From NCBI GenBank assembly GCA_030762935.1, contig CM060900.1, positions 438,689,259-438,753,258 on the forward strand: a stretch of 64,000 nucleotides of DNA, in the 5' to 3' direction. The translations under genes were made by a program, and so were the position numbers. Of the stretch, positions 34,621-46,010 are shown in pieces (the first letter of the stretch is position 1; every line of letters begins with the position of its first letter). The notes under the pieces were generated by a model that saw nothing but the letters and a program-made list of their open reading frames with translations, was not told where the DNA came from and did not search any database. Source of the DNA: Hymenopus coronatus (taxonomy: Eukaryota; Arthropoda; Insecta; Mantodea; Hymenopodidae).

Positions 34621-35054
34621 TACAATGTCACCCTTAAGTCCATTTGTGAGAGTTTTGTAAAATTAAATTCCAATGCACAAAATTTCTGAAAAAAAGGGAC
34701 TCATGCTACATTTGAGGTCACCTTATAAAAAAAATTGTCAAATTTGGACATGCAGCAGATATTCAGGGAAAGGTATTTGACATCTATTTGATGTATCAAA
34801 TGCAAAAAATGGATCCTGAGGCTAGCTAAATTTGAATTTTATTCTTAATTCCTCAAATAGACAAACTTTCCAAAAATCCCCTCAGATTGTTCTGATTAAG
34901 GAAAGGTTTCACAATGAGTGGTGCTAAAAAACTACCAGGGTCATCAGCATAGGGAAAAGTATTTGATTTTCGATGGATATCTCAAATGCGTGTTTTTCTG
35001 TTGCTCATATCAGACAATGAAAGAAATCACTGAAATGATGCTCAGTTGAACTTT

Positions 35055-35130
35055 TTTCTTCTCAAGATAAGGGAACACCTTATCTGGGTAACTCATCATA
35101 AGCAAGATTCAAACTTGCAGAAAATGCTTT
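35055..35130 (-). mobile_element. SINE-4 fragment
   Basis: CTTCTCAAGATAAGGGAACA and GGGTAACTCATCATAAGCAA are the reverse complement of SINE-4, close to the 21.9-kb copy in the head region. Confidence 0.72.
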
Positions 35131-35592
35131 CCGAGGCTAGCTATATTGGAATTCCATTCCTAATCTCCCCTTCCCCCCAGAAAAAGACATTTGCCAAAGT
35201 TTTCAAAAATTCACTCAGACTGTTCTGTTTTATAAAATAGAGTATGTCCTATAAGATAAAAAGTGCATGGTCATCTGGTAGCATGTCAGATATAACAGAA
35301 ATTTTGTAAGAATTCGCCTCATATTGGATAAAACCAAGAAGTTGCTGGTGGTACAATTTAAAATTAAGTACACATGATTTATGTGATCTGCATCATCAGA
35401 AGAAATAATTATTTAAAACAATAGAATGTTAATTTTTGTGACACTGAAATAAATGTATATATTGATTTTAAACTGTTTCTTATTAGATTTAGCTCTGGAA
35501 TCATAGTCATAATATTTGCAGCTCATGTCCTTTTAAACTCTTTGTTTGTCAGACAGACATATATAATTAACTGATGGGCTGTAATGTTTCAG
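35131..35592. other. Last Dscam intron end
   Basis: AT-rich sequence with no further feature, ending in the acceptor GGCTGTAATGTTTCAG. Confidence 0.55.
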
Positions 35593-35806
35593 GAGAAGAG
35601 ACACCAGTCTCTCACTTGCTACATGTCTCGATCCCCCAACCGGTTTCTCAGGTGGTCATGAGCTGAGTGAAGCAGAATGTGATATGGACACAATACGCAG
35701 ACTGAAAAGATCAAACAAATCAATTGAAGGTCAGCGACCAAGCCGTAGTCACTCCTGTGCTGGACAGGATTATTCCCAACATCACAACTTCACAATAGCT
35801 GTGTGA
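35593..35806 (+). CDS. Dscam: Dscam-like gene, last coding exon with stop codon
   Basis: This exon enters in phase 2 (one base completes an Arg codon), carries 70 sense codons and ends at TGA 35804-35806. The protein text runs RRDTSLSLATCLDPPTG, then GGHELSEAECDMDTIRRLKR, SIEGQRPSRSHSC, and ends QHHNFTIAV. The GHELSEAECD block agrees with what I recall of arthropod Dscam tails. The final residues T-I-A-V have hydrophobic residues at 0 and -2, the shape of a class II PDZ-domain ligand. This is the end of the gene 1 reading frame. Confidence 0.93.
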
Positions 35807-36540
35807 CAAAGTCATAAAGATGAAATACACTTCTCGTGCTAAGTGATAGCAATGGCCTATTTGTTAATCAGTGTAAAAGTGAAGTCAAAATGCTAGCCTT
35901 GCAGACTGATTTGTGAGGTAGAATAAAGCATCTACCTCAAAGTGAACCTAAATGTTTGCATGTATACACAGTCAAAAATCAACATGTACAGTAAAATTGG
36001 TTGTATATAATATATATGTGTTTCTCCTTGAACAACATGGTGCTGAGCAGTGACTGAAACTTTTAAATGTTTGTGTTTTATGTTTCTCATAATGAGAAAT
36101 TTCCTAAAGAATGAGCAAAAGAACTTCTGAGCAACGAGAGTTGTTCACTGTAAGACATTTTACAAACTAAATAGTTTCCAATGAGCTTAAAAACCAAAGA
36201 TAACTCTTAAAATTATATTACTATCTGGTATTAAAATTTATTGGAAAAAATTGTGACACAATGACTTTTTTGTTAAAGACATCCTGTAAACCTATAAAAT
36301 GTCTAATATTCCTCCATACCCTAATCACTAGATATTGGATTTGCATGCAAGTACATATTTAGTTTACTTTTTACTAATAATATGGAATTAAGTGTTGCAA
36401 TATGTTTTGTGTTCTTGTATGTTAAGTTTTATAGTAAAGTAAAGCTTTGCTTAACTATCATTGTTGGGACCAGGACTATAATGGTTAACCGAATAGACAT
36501 ATATTAGAAATTTTGCAATAAACTTATGCAGTGACAAAAT
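35807..36540 (+). other. Dscam: Probable Dscam 3' untranslated region
   Basis: The region is AT-rich and contains AATAAA at 35922-35927 and again at 36517-36522, either of which could set the 3' end. No coding potential was seen. The true cleavage site cannot be told from sequence alone. Confidence 0.55.
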
Positions 36541-36959
36541 TTCAGTGCTGGTTTAGGGCTGGTTTCGAATTTATTAGTTAAGTCCTAATACAATATGTTG
36601 CCAATTTCAGCCACTTTTTTAAACATGACATGCAGTAATAGTGACTAGTGACACAGTAACATGGCACTACAAAATCAGTGTTCTACACACAAAGGCTTCA
36701 TTATCACCACTGAGCTAATAAAAGTTGTGACAGGTCAGTCAGTCGGTCAGTCATTAGGCGCACATCAAGGTGAAGAATCTTGCTGTCAATGGATAACAAA
36801 GAATGATGGTTAAAGGGGTGCCAGATAAACTCATTTTTTCCCTGCATATAATTGCATACTTCATCATTTTTCCAAGCATTGAGCCTATAATACACATAAT
36901 TTTAATTCTAAAATTAATATTTAAAACACATGAAAAAATAGTAAAAGTCTGTAGTTTGG

Positions 36960-37310
36960 AGACATCCCTGTGGAGGCTCAGAGTAAACTTGAGAGTGCTC
37001 CCTTTAAGTATGAAGGAAAATTAATTGATAAATTATACAGTGCTTTAGAGAAAAATTCTGACTTTAAAGTTTGGTGTTTTATGGATAGATATTTTCAAGG
37101 TGAAAACTAGTGCTTTCCTAAAGAAATTTCCTTCGAGTTGGTTAGCGCTTTCAAATTTTGCCCAATAACATCTGTAGATGTGGAAAGATTCTTCTCTGGT
37201 TACAAACTTGTATTAACCAATATACATCAAAAGCTTACACCAAGCATTTGGAGAAAATCAAATAACAATACCAGAATGATGTCTAAAGAAGAATAATCAT
37301 TGTAACTACC
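36960..37310 (+). mobile_element. hAT transposase C-terminal fragment
   Basis: A + strand frame reads LIDKLYSALEKNSDFKVW, then after a stop SAFKFCPITSVDVERFFSG, YKLVLTNIHQKLT. This is the hAT dimerisation region (S-V-E-R-x-F-S followed by YK.IL). Only about 90 residues remain. It is a different lineage from the hAT relics at 38.4, 54.3 and 59.3 kb. Confidence 0.78.
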
Positions 37311-38365
37311 AAAAATTTTAAACTTAAAAGTTAACAGTTTTTATGCAGGCTTATTGCATTTCAAATTATGGAGCGTATTTTAATTTTGACAGCACAATAC
37401 ATAAATACATGCATATTTTAGATAATTTTTATGCATACAAATTCAATGTCTACTAATCACTACAAAATATACAAATACAAATGAAACAAAGATGCAACTC
37501 GTTAGAAAATGGAACAAACGATAGGAGTGAGTTCCTGCTTGCTGAGTGTATCCTTTTTGATTTTTTCACTCAAAGCTCAGTGAAATATTTTGCATGATTT
37601 AGCTTTTGAGTTTGTTCCCAATAGCGAGTTTTTCCTGTGTTCTCAGACTTTTAACTCATCTTTGATTCAACCATTTGATGCTTCACAAAATGATTCGGGC
37701 CAACAAATGGAGTATTAGCTCCTTGCCTGCCTAGGTAATTCATGGTTTCATTGCCCTTAATTCCTTTGTGTCCTGGCACCCATATTAAGATAATTTCATT
37801 GTATTTCACCAGTTGATTTATGTCTGCAGACAGTCTTCCATAAGCTTTAACTCAATAGTGTATTACAGTGGTGCCTAACCTACAGCGGAAGAGGGGAGGC
37901 AGATTTACCTTCACCCATTTGTTTGGAGGCGGCAGGCAAAAAACTTTTCTATCTATGACAACACTTTCTATCAGTGGCAGTGGCTTCAGCAATGTTAATG
38001 TTATATGGGATGGTACAAATACAAAAAAATATCTTTTTGAATGCCATTCTTGTTAGAGACTTGCTGCACTGTTTACTTGTAACCAGTTCATCAGTGTTTG
38101 CTGACATGAATAAACAACAGTCTTAACAGGCAGACCAAACAATCCTGCCCTACCTTATTACAATGTTTGCTTTCTATTTGATTAATTTTTGAGAAAATCT
38201 GTTTATAAATATATATATAGAACCAAATATTGATATTAACTTTGCAGCAAAATTTTGCAATTTGGCAATTTTTTCATTGGGAACAGGTTTAAATAAATCC
38301 CAATCTTTTTCCTGAAAATATTTCAGGGCTGCTGAATTCTGCAAAGCAACTAGTTCCATTTGAAG
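37311..38365. other. Intergenic sequence, nothing recognised
   Basis: AT-rich sequence. A slightly GC-richer patch near 37860-38000 was checked for a minus-strand exon of gene 2 and could not be supported. Confidence 0.45.
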
Positions 38366-38369
38366 ATCG

Positions 38370-39620
38370 TGAGGAGCATATTTGCAGACAAAATTAAAAG
38401 GATTATGAATAAGAGACAGTTACCCCTCTATTATTTTCAAGTCTCAAAAATTGGACTCGAAGGTGTCATACAGTTCCTTCAAAACTGTTGTATATTTCTC
38501 TAATAGGGTGACATTTATGGTAAAAATTGATTGTAAGGATTGAAAATATATGTCAACAATTTCCAATTGACCTTGCAGTGTTAATTCTACCACAAAGGTA
38601 TCCAATACTTCAACTAACACAATTATGTTTTTATCTGTGCTCTGTAAGCTTATATTTAGGACATCAGGATAATGAAACAGATCAGTTGAAAAAGCAAGGT
38701 CACACAGCCATTCTTCATCAGTTAGATATGGAACATGATGGCCCTACAAATAATAAATATTAGATAAACAAGTTTTTATACAAGTGGCTTATGGTGATTC
38801 TAAATATAAGTAATTTACATTTGTGTGCTTGCTTGCTTTGTTTTTGAAGCTATTTGTATCACACCATAGATAGAAGTGCCTCAACAGAGCACCCTGATTG
38901 AGCCAGCTGGCATGACAATAATATGGCAGATTGTCAAAATGCAATCCCATTTCTTCTAGCAACACATTAAATTGCCTGTGACGAAGGGAGCTTCTTTTAA
39001 TAAACTGCACGCAGTTCACAACTACTTACATGACATTATTTAAGGCAATTTTTGCACATAATGCCTCCCTATGGACTATGCATATATAGACAAAACATCA
39101 AAAGGACACAACATATTACTTAAACATGTTCTTAGTCTGCCAATAAAATGCTTTTCACCCCCTATCATTGATGGAGCCCTATCAGTTGCACACTAACTAG
39201 TTTAGACCAAGGATGTTCTAATCTTCTACAAACATCTAGCACAGCATTAAAAATATCTTCACCACTAATATCCATTTTAAGAGAAACTACATTTAGAAGC
39301 TCTTCAAGGACATTAAATTCAGTATCAATCCCCACTCAAAAATACAGCCAGTTGAGCTTCATCAGTTATGTGCATGCTGTCATCCAAGTCCAGAGAAAAA
39401 TAAAATAAGGATTTTATTTTTTCCTTTAGCTGTTTATATTACATCCCAGTTTGTACATGTGCTTTATCACAGTATTTCGACATAGCATTGATTCAAAGTA
39501 TCTATCATATTGGGAAACATTTCCTCAGTGGCTATAATTAAACAATCTTTATAGTACTCCCCTTCTTTAAAAGACTTTTTCTTTGCAATGTGTTCAGCAA
39601 TTCTGTAAGATGCTCTACCA
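38370..39620 (-). mobile_element. hAT-type transposase relic (ZBED5/SCAND3-like)
   Basis: In minus-strand order, broken frames show a leucine-rich stretch LEELLNVVSLKMDISGEDIF (about 39320-39255), ATDRAPSMIGG (about 39190), CVQFIKRSSLRHRQFNVLLE then HASWLNQGALLRHFYLW (about 39010-38870), and LTLQGQLEIVDIYFQSLQ (about 38580-38530). These match the order of motifs in hAT proteins of the ZBED5/SCAND3 kind (T-T-D-G-A-P-S-M, then FIRs..L.HRQF, RWLSRG.VL.R, LQG). The BED finger and the C-terminal dimerisation end are absent. Multiple stops mark it as a pseudogene. Confidence 0.8.
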
Positions 39621-39859
39621 ATATTGTCAGGACGAATGTCGTGCTTTAGTATCGTTTAATTTGTATAGTTTTGCTTCACCTGTAAGTGAAATGATCTAAA
39701 TACACAATCAACTTAAATGTTAGCTAATATATTCAAATTCAAGTGTTGCTACTGATTGCATACCTGATAAAGTGTTTGCCATAATCAGTATAATGGTATT
39801 TTTCAAAGTGTCATTTAATATTATAATTGGGAATACCAAGATAAGTGATGCTTACAAAT

Positions 39860-40110
39860 AAGACATTTCACCATACTGTCTTTAACAAACAAACAAACAA
39901 ACAAAAAATAATCTTCCTCCCATTCTTCCTGGAATGTGATATGTTTGGTTCGTTTCAAGCCTACCATTGTGTTGAGAGATGAACCCGGTTAAACACCACT
40001 GAATGCATGAAGAGGAAATGCTTCCTGATGGAGGCAGAGTAATGTAGCCCGGTAACATTACTAACTCACATGAGCAAAAGTTGGACACCCTAGGTGTAAG
40101 CACTAAGGGC
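39860..40110. other. Short moderately GC-rich patch, unclassified
   Basis: An AAAC microsatellite (39887-39906) is followed by sequence of higher GC resembling an old repeat. No copy elsewhere in the window was found. Confidence 0.35.
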
Positions 40111-40560
40111 CTCTAATACTGCTTGACTGTCTGATAAAATATATATCCTGACACCACAAATGGCTTTATTGACATTTAATGTGCACATATTTCTGTAGCA
40201 TGAACTTCAGCTTACAATATTGTAGGTTCATTACAAAGACATTTGCTAGGGCAAATTTGGGCCCACTATTCAGTTCTTTCATTCATTTTTGAACCGTCTG
40301 TATACCATATATATTGACTCATTTTCAACAAGTTATCCTATAAAGAACATACCACATTAAACCAATGTGCAATAACTGTATCAGGTATAAAATGTGAATG
40401 TGCATGACAAATTTATGTTGTCACATAATATGAAACCAGTTTTATATTTTACCTTTGCTTATTCAGGTTTACTGACTCGTAGAGATACACAATCATACTC
40501 TGTTATCTAATAAAAAGAAAAATTCTAATATGCTAGTGCAAATGACATAAACAACAGTGT

Positions 40561-40805
40561 AGGCTGCACCATGGTCGAGTGTTTAGACCACTCGTCTCTC
40601 ACCTAGACAGCCCGGGTTCATCCCAAGCGACTGCATGTGAGATTTGTGGAGGACAAAACGGAGCAGAGGTAGGTTTTCTTTTGGGTTCTCCAGTTTCCCC
40701 TGCCATCACATTCCACCTGTGCTTCATCTTCATTCCACGTATCATCGGTATCATTGCCTGCAGTGCCACAAGTAGTAAAATCGGGCATTAAATACTATAA
40801 AAAAA
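40561..40805 (+). mobile_element. SINE-3, complete copy
   Basis: A tRNA-like head (GCACCATGGTCGAGTGTTTAG as box A region, CCGGGTTCATCCC as box B region) is followed by the family body (GCGACTGCATGTGAGATTTG, GTTCTCCAGTTTCCCCTGCC, TAGTAAAATCGGGCATTAAA) and a short A-rich tail. Imperfect duplication ATAAACAACAGTGT / ATAAACAATGTGT flanks it (40547-40560 and 40806-40818). Other copies are at 11.2 kb and 57.7 kb. Confidence 0.9.
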
Positions 40806-40855
40806 ATAAACAATGTGTCCACTTATATTTGAACCAAGTGTACAGGCCATTATGG

Positions 40856-41474
40856 TTGGTGAGAAATTTTCTTGTGATTGACATTTGTGGGGTGTATCGA
40901 CGGTTGGCAGGGGCTCGTCAGGTTGCGGACCAATCATAGTGTAAGAATGCATAACAGTCAGAGAGATCATTGCAACACCGACGGGTTAAGTGGAAATTTA
41001 CGCATATGTTCTTATGCATGACTGATGTGATTGTTTGATTTCATTCTGTGAAAAGTTCAGTTGTGTTTACACAGTGATTCCGTAAGGATTTACATTTATA
41101 ATCGTTACTACCTTTTATATATCCCAGACATTGTTTGTGTTCTCATCCTAGAACTACCATGAGTTGCACTGTGATTTGAAAATGTCTTACAGCTGTGATA
41201 AATGAGTAAGGTTACATTAGTCAAAATAATAAAACTTTTGGGTTTAGTGAAGTACTGGACACAATGTTGAAAGGAATAAATGAGGCAACTGGTGAGAAAT
41301 GAGGAAAAGCAGTTCAACATATGAGAAGTGTGATAGAAAATGCATAGAAAGAAGGCATTTTAGAGGAAGCAGTGGAACATGTGCTGTAGATGGACAGCAA
41401 GTAAATATGGCACCAGTGTACCGAGACAGCAACATGTCGGCAGGAATGTCAATCACAAGGTAATTTCTCACCAA
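40856..41474. mobile_element. Non-autonomous element with 28-bp inverted termini
   Basis: TTGGTGAGAAATTTTCTTGT (40856-40883 in full) and the reverse complement of 41447-41474 agree at 26 of 28 positions. The 619-bp unit holds no recognisable protein. A target duplication could not be defined, so the superfamily is open. Confidence 0.75.
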
Positions 41475-41540
41475 TTATAGATGAAGATAGTAAGCAAGTT
41501 TTATCAGAATTGGATGTGAGTAACTAGAACCTGCCAAGTA

Positions 41541-41825
41541 AGCTTTCAATCTTGCTCATTTCTTGCTGCCGCTAAGTGGACCTCTCACAGCTGTAGATGG
41601 AGCTGAATGCATAGCTGGCTGGAGAGAGGTTGACCAACAAGCACGCAAGACTCTGGATTACTCACAAGACTCATAAGTTTCGTTAATAGCAAAACTGCAG
41701 TGTAATATGGGGAAACTTGCATAATCAGTTCTGTAAGTTATATTATTTCAGCTGTTTAAATGATTTAAGATTTAACTATCTTACCAGGATAAGGATGATA
41801 TTTAAATAACCCATGCTACACAGAG
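41541..41825. repeat. Dispersed repeat R2, copy 1
   Basis: It matches 63717-64000 along its length: CTCACAGCTGTAGATGGAG, TGAATGCATAGCTGGC, GAGAGGTTGACCAAC, CTCATAAGTTTCGTTAATAG, CATAATCAGTTCTGTA, GTTTAAATGATTTAAGATTT and GATGATATTTAAATAACC all recur. Nothing coding is recognised. Confidence 0.88.
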
Positions 41826-41865
41826 GGATAAAAACAACTTGTGGTATCACAGAATCTATAGAGAT

Positions 41866-41870
41866 ATATA

Positions 41871-41944
<74 letters not shown>
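41866..41944. repeat. TA/TG microsatellite
   Basis: Short TG runs surround about 24 perfect TA repeats (41879-41924), followed by about 9 TG repeats. Apparent open frames across it are artefacts of the repeat. Confidence 0.97.
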
Positions 41945-42166
41945 GTGTGCACTTTTATTACAGATAAGTGTGTTAATATTTTATTACTCCTAAGACGTTT
42001 ATGTTGCAAGAAGTAATTCTATTTCAATTGTAATCTGAACATGTGTATTTGAGTAAATTTAATAATAGGTATGTCACTAATGATTAACATCACTGATTCA
42101 AACCATTTACTGTGAATGCGTTTGGGTATATGTATTGTTAAATGATAAGTTATCTTGTGTTATTAC

Positions 42167-42967
42167 TAGGGCTTGGATTTTTAACTTTTATAAATGCAGT
42201 TTTAGCCTTTTATGATCTTCTATTAGCCTCTTTAGGTTTTTAAACTATTTTCCTAGCTTTTTTTGGGGGGCGGGGGCTTTTAAACAATGTTCCTATCTTT
42301 TTTGATTTTTAAGGCTTTTAAACAATTTTTTTGACATATTTAAGGAAGTCAATAACAAACGCCTTTTATAACATAATACAGATAAAAATATGAAAACTAC
42401 TTTACTTCATGGAAGTATGCTATTAATATGTACTGTAATTTAAGGCAATTATTACACAGTATACTCATGCAAGAACATTTTAACTAAAAAATTCAGTATG
42501 TATTTTTAGTATATAGCACTCGCATAAAACAAACTTCACATTTCAGCACTGCTGCTGTACACAACAGGCCACATTTCCAAATTCTTTGTTGTTTTTTAAT
42601 ATGTTCCTAAAGGCAGAAAAAGAACTTGCAACATTGCAAGATGTAATACATGCAATTTCTATACCAAGATAAAAATTGTGATAGATTCTTTCCCTGGCTA
42701 ACCCCACATGTACACTCAAAACAAAACTAAATGAATTGTTAAATAAAAGTTTTAATTCAAATGAACTGAAGAACAAATTGATAAATTTTATACTGAGTTT
42801 AAAAAAACTTAAGTTTAGCGAGTTTTAGGTCTTAAGATCCAATTTAGCTTTTTTATATGTTGAATAAGATTCACACTAGTACTCAAATGGCTTGAAACTT
42901 AAAACTACTTTAAAACTTTCTAACTTACAAGGGACAAAATGGTTAAAACCTAAAAATCCAGGCCCCA
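42167..42967. mobile_element. Non-autonomous hAT element, 801 bp, with 8-bp duplication
   Basis: The ends are inverted: TAGGGCTTGGATTTTTAAC on the left; the right end reads TGGGGCCTGGATTTTTAGG in reverse complement. The flanking 8-mers GTTATTAC (42159-42166) and GTTGTTAC (42968-42975) differ at one base. Short inverted ends of this kind with an 8-bp duplication are the hAT signature. The interior is T/A-rich with TTTTTAGGCTTTT-like repeats and no transposase. A related end, in reverse, is at 50369-50390 (AAATCCATGCCCTG). Confidence 0.85.
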
Positions 42968-42979
42968 GTTGTTACATAA

Positions 42980-43350
42980 CCAGTTTATACTACGGATCAT
43001 GCATCAACCTGTTTTTCCTGTAGTTATGAGAATACTCGACCTGCCTCACTCGTGAACACTAGTTCTTGATACACGAGATTCTAGTTGATGCACTATTGAG
43101 CCGTGCCATGGTCTACAAGTAACGAGCGAGTGTGTCACAGATTTTGACCACCTCTAGAGTCAACCATATGGCATCATACCATCTTAAGTATACTTGGGTT
43201 TATCGATTTTGACCGGCATACATTTTAAAAGGTCTAAGTTACTCGTTCTATCTCGTGTTTTGGCACTTCTTTGATAGTTTCATAGATTTGCTGTGGTCTG
43301 TTGCTTTAAAAAGACCATTGCTGACCTTCTGCTGACCAAATGAACCGATA
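42980..43350. other. Possible 5' part of the piggyBac relic
   Basis: Moderate GC with short inverted-looking stretches around CTAGTTCTTGATACACGAG. It could be the untranslated or terminal part of the adjacent piggyBac remnant, but no CCC...TTAA end was identified. Confidence 0.35.
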
Positions 43351-43359
43351 TGTATGGCA

Positions 43360-43990
43360 CTGCATCCAATAAGGAAAGACCAAGAAACTAAAGAAAGGGG
43401 AGGCTGCAGCATTTCAGCGAGGTAAACTAACTGCACTGAAATGGAAAGATAAAAGAGGCGTCTATATGCTGTCCACTATCCACAATGCAGAAATGCAGAC
43501 ACGGACAGTGAGAAACAAAGAAATTGTCAAAACAGCAGCTGTATTTGCTTATAATGATACAATGGGAGGTGTGGATAAAGTAGACCAGCACATCGCAAAT
43601 AATCCATTGCCACGCAAGAGTGGCAAGGAGTACTACAAGAAGATATTTTTTCATCTTATGGAATTGGCAGAATGGAATGCCTTTATCCGTATAAAAAACA
43701 TGGAGCAAAGCACAGTGCCCTTGACTTTTGTATGGCTGTTGCTGAGTAGCTCATTGAAAAACATCAGATGGAGCAATTGTCACCAAAAGTAGCAATGGCA
43801 ACCACAACTCGACTTGTTGGACTTCAGTGATTCCTCTGACCGAGAAGAAGCAGAATCCAACAGGAACATTTAGGATGTGCAATAGTGTGCTTGATGTCAA
43901 AGGAAAGAAGGCACGGAGGGAATCTAGATACATGTGTTAAGATTGTGGAGTAGTTTTATGTATTAATCCTTGCTTCAGGATATTGCACAC
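43360..43990 (+). pseudogene. piggyBac-type transposase relic, C-terminal part
   Basis: The + strand reads KKGEAAAFQRGKLTALKWKD, then KRGVYMLSTIHNAEM, AAVFAYNDTMGGVDKVDQHI, YYKKIFFHLMELAEWNAFI, and after stops a cysteine cluster CVLDVKG...C-stop-DCGVVLCINPCF. This is the C-terminal third of a piggyBac (PGBD4-like) transposase. WKDKR-x-V-x-x-LST and MGGVD-x-x-DQ are its hallmark motifs, with the third catalytic aspartate in MGGVD, followed by the RING-like cysteine-rich domain. The first part, with the first two catalytic aspartates, is missing. Stops at about 43790 and 43940 confirm inactivity. Confidence 0.88.
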
Positions 43991-43999
43991 AGAAATTAT

Positions 44000-45110
44000 T
44001 GAAAATTAAGATAAATAATTAATTACATAAGATAAACAAACATATAAATAATGACTCCAAGTGTGTTGCTATTCATTTTTTAGTGCTTCAATGCCCGGAA
44101 GTCACTTTTATTAATGCAATTTCAAGAAGAAAAAGGGGATAACCATATCACGAGTATGCTCGTGATTTCAAACTAGGGGATATTCAGTGATGAAAATTGC
44201 CATTGTTGAGCACTTAGAAAACAATTTTAAGGTTACTGTCATTATTGTACTGTACTGAATATTTCATTTTGACAAGAAAAACATAGGCGAGAAAAGAACC
44301 ATCATATTGTATATGAATACATATGTTAAGAGGTTAACAAACAATAAATGTTGAGAGATACAAGAATGTCATACACCACTGTTTGAACAGCTGACAAACA
44401 TTAAATGTTAGTTTTGATTTTTCCAATAAAAGAGTGCTATTGTACATATTGCTGACATGTCAAGTTTAATGCAGCAAACTTTTAAGGTAGGGTAATTAGT
44501 AAAAGGTTATGGCCCTTGTCATCCCCTGATTTAAATGTGTACAATTTTTAGCTTTGGGGAAACTTAAAAAATAAAGTGTATGATGAAACAATATAAATTG
44601 GAGGAACTAAAAGAAATTCACTCAGTTTCAGTTATTGAACTATCAAGTGTGAATGCAAATTTCCTGAGATGTCAGATATGTGTGATTTAGGACAGCATTT
44701 CCAGCATATTTTTGATAACACTGTACAACAAAATTTTAACTTTTTTCATGCCATGATATGAAAATGTGTAACTTTTACTAACTCGGGTCTCCTAAATTCA
44801 AATTTTAAGTCAGAAATTCCCTATTATGTACCGTTTTCTTTGGCAGCCATATCTAATATGTTGGTTAAAATTTAATCTTTTTTTTTCTTTCTTAAATGTA
44901 GTTACAGACTCAAAATTTTACTACATTCAGTATTCAAAAGTACCAGTTTTATTGAACAGGATGTGATGATTACTGATAAAATGTCAAATAGTTTAAAAAA
45001 AAAAAAAAAAGAAAAAAAATTACATGCAAATAGCTTTGAAAAAAGTTTAAATACTTACAATTTTAGAATGTTTTTCTGGAAGATTTTCTTTTGTGGCTGG
45101 GCCCAGAACT
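44000..45110. other. AT-rich sequence, nothing recognised
   Basis: No gene or identifiable repeat copy; an A-rich run lies at 44995-45020. Confidence 0.45.
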
Positions 45111-45117
45111 CTCAGAG

Positions 45118-46010
45118 TTAAAAACTAACAGTAGTCAGCAAGCATGCTAGGAGACAATTTTCCTGCATATCACCTTTCCATTTGAGATATTTAATGATGA
45201 AATGCCCATCGTTCACCATTTCCAGGTTCGGTGGAAAGAAGTTAAGATGGGAGTGCAGGAAATGAATTTTAAGGGACATATTGCACCCCATTACCTCATA
45301 TTCCCTTAACAAATTTTCCACCACTACGATGTAGTTATCTGCTCTGTAATTTCCCAGGAATTTTGAACATATGTCTTTGAATGCACACCATGCTACTTTT
45401 TCTGTTTTGGTGAGTTTCTCCTCCAACATAGGATCCTGCTGGATTTTCCAGATTTCAGGACCAATGAAAATGCCCCCTTTTAATTTTCCTTCACTTAACC
45501 TGGGAAATTTGTCTCTTAAATACTGAAACCTTTCCCATTTTTGTCCATTGCTTTAACAAGATTCTTCATTAAGCCCAGCTTTATATGGAGCAGTGGTAAT
45601 AACTTTTTCTGAGAATCTATGAGGGAGTGAAACTTTACATTTTTCTTGCCTGGAACTAAACTTTGTCTCAAAGGTCACAGCGTAATGATTAACTCTGTCC
45701 CAAGAGTTCCACTCACACAAATAACAACAATATTTAGTATATCGCAGTTGCAATCCGGTTAAGACCAATAATTTTTAGGTCTCCACATATTTTCCATTTG
45801 TAGTCATAATAACTTACTGCTTTTAGGAAGATATCCATGTTTTTTTACATTTCTTTCATATTTACACAATAAGCTACTGGTACTGAAAGGTACACTTTTG
45901 AAGAGTCGATGAATAAGCACCACTCATCAGAAATGTGTACTCTGCCTAGCTGAAGCATAAATTCCCTCACATTATTACAATAAACAAGATCATGCTTTTT
46001 ATAAAAATGT
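45118..46010 (-). pseudogene. Relic of a multicopy arthropod protein family of unknown function
   Basis: Minus-strand frames give, in order: KHDLVYCNNVREFM and EWCLFIDSSKVYLS (about 45990-45890), MKEM and YDYKWKICGDLK (about 45860-45780), TKYCCYLCEWNSWDRVNHYA (about 45735-45680), KAGLNEE then KNLVKAMDKNGKGFQYLRD (about 45570-45520), FPRLSEGKLKGGIFIGPEI (about 45510-45455), KFLGNYRADNY and NMSLKIHFLHSHLNFFP (about 45365-45240), and a frameshifted end with MLADYC (about 45145). I remember this motif series (DLVYCND, WRLFIDSSK, YTK..CFLC.WDSR, FLGN, HFLHSHLDFFPENLG) from very many uncharacterised arthropod proteins that behave like transposon genes. The cysteine-bearing CCYLCEW part may bind metal. 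At least three frame breaks make it dead. Its class as a mobile element is inference. Confidence 0.78.

Noticed and set aside
41776..42016. Open frames on both strands at the TA/TG repeat
   Set aside because: They translate alternating YI repeats of a microsatellite.
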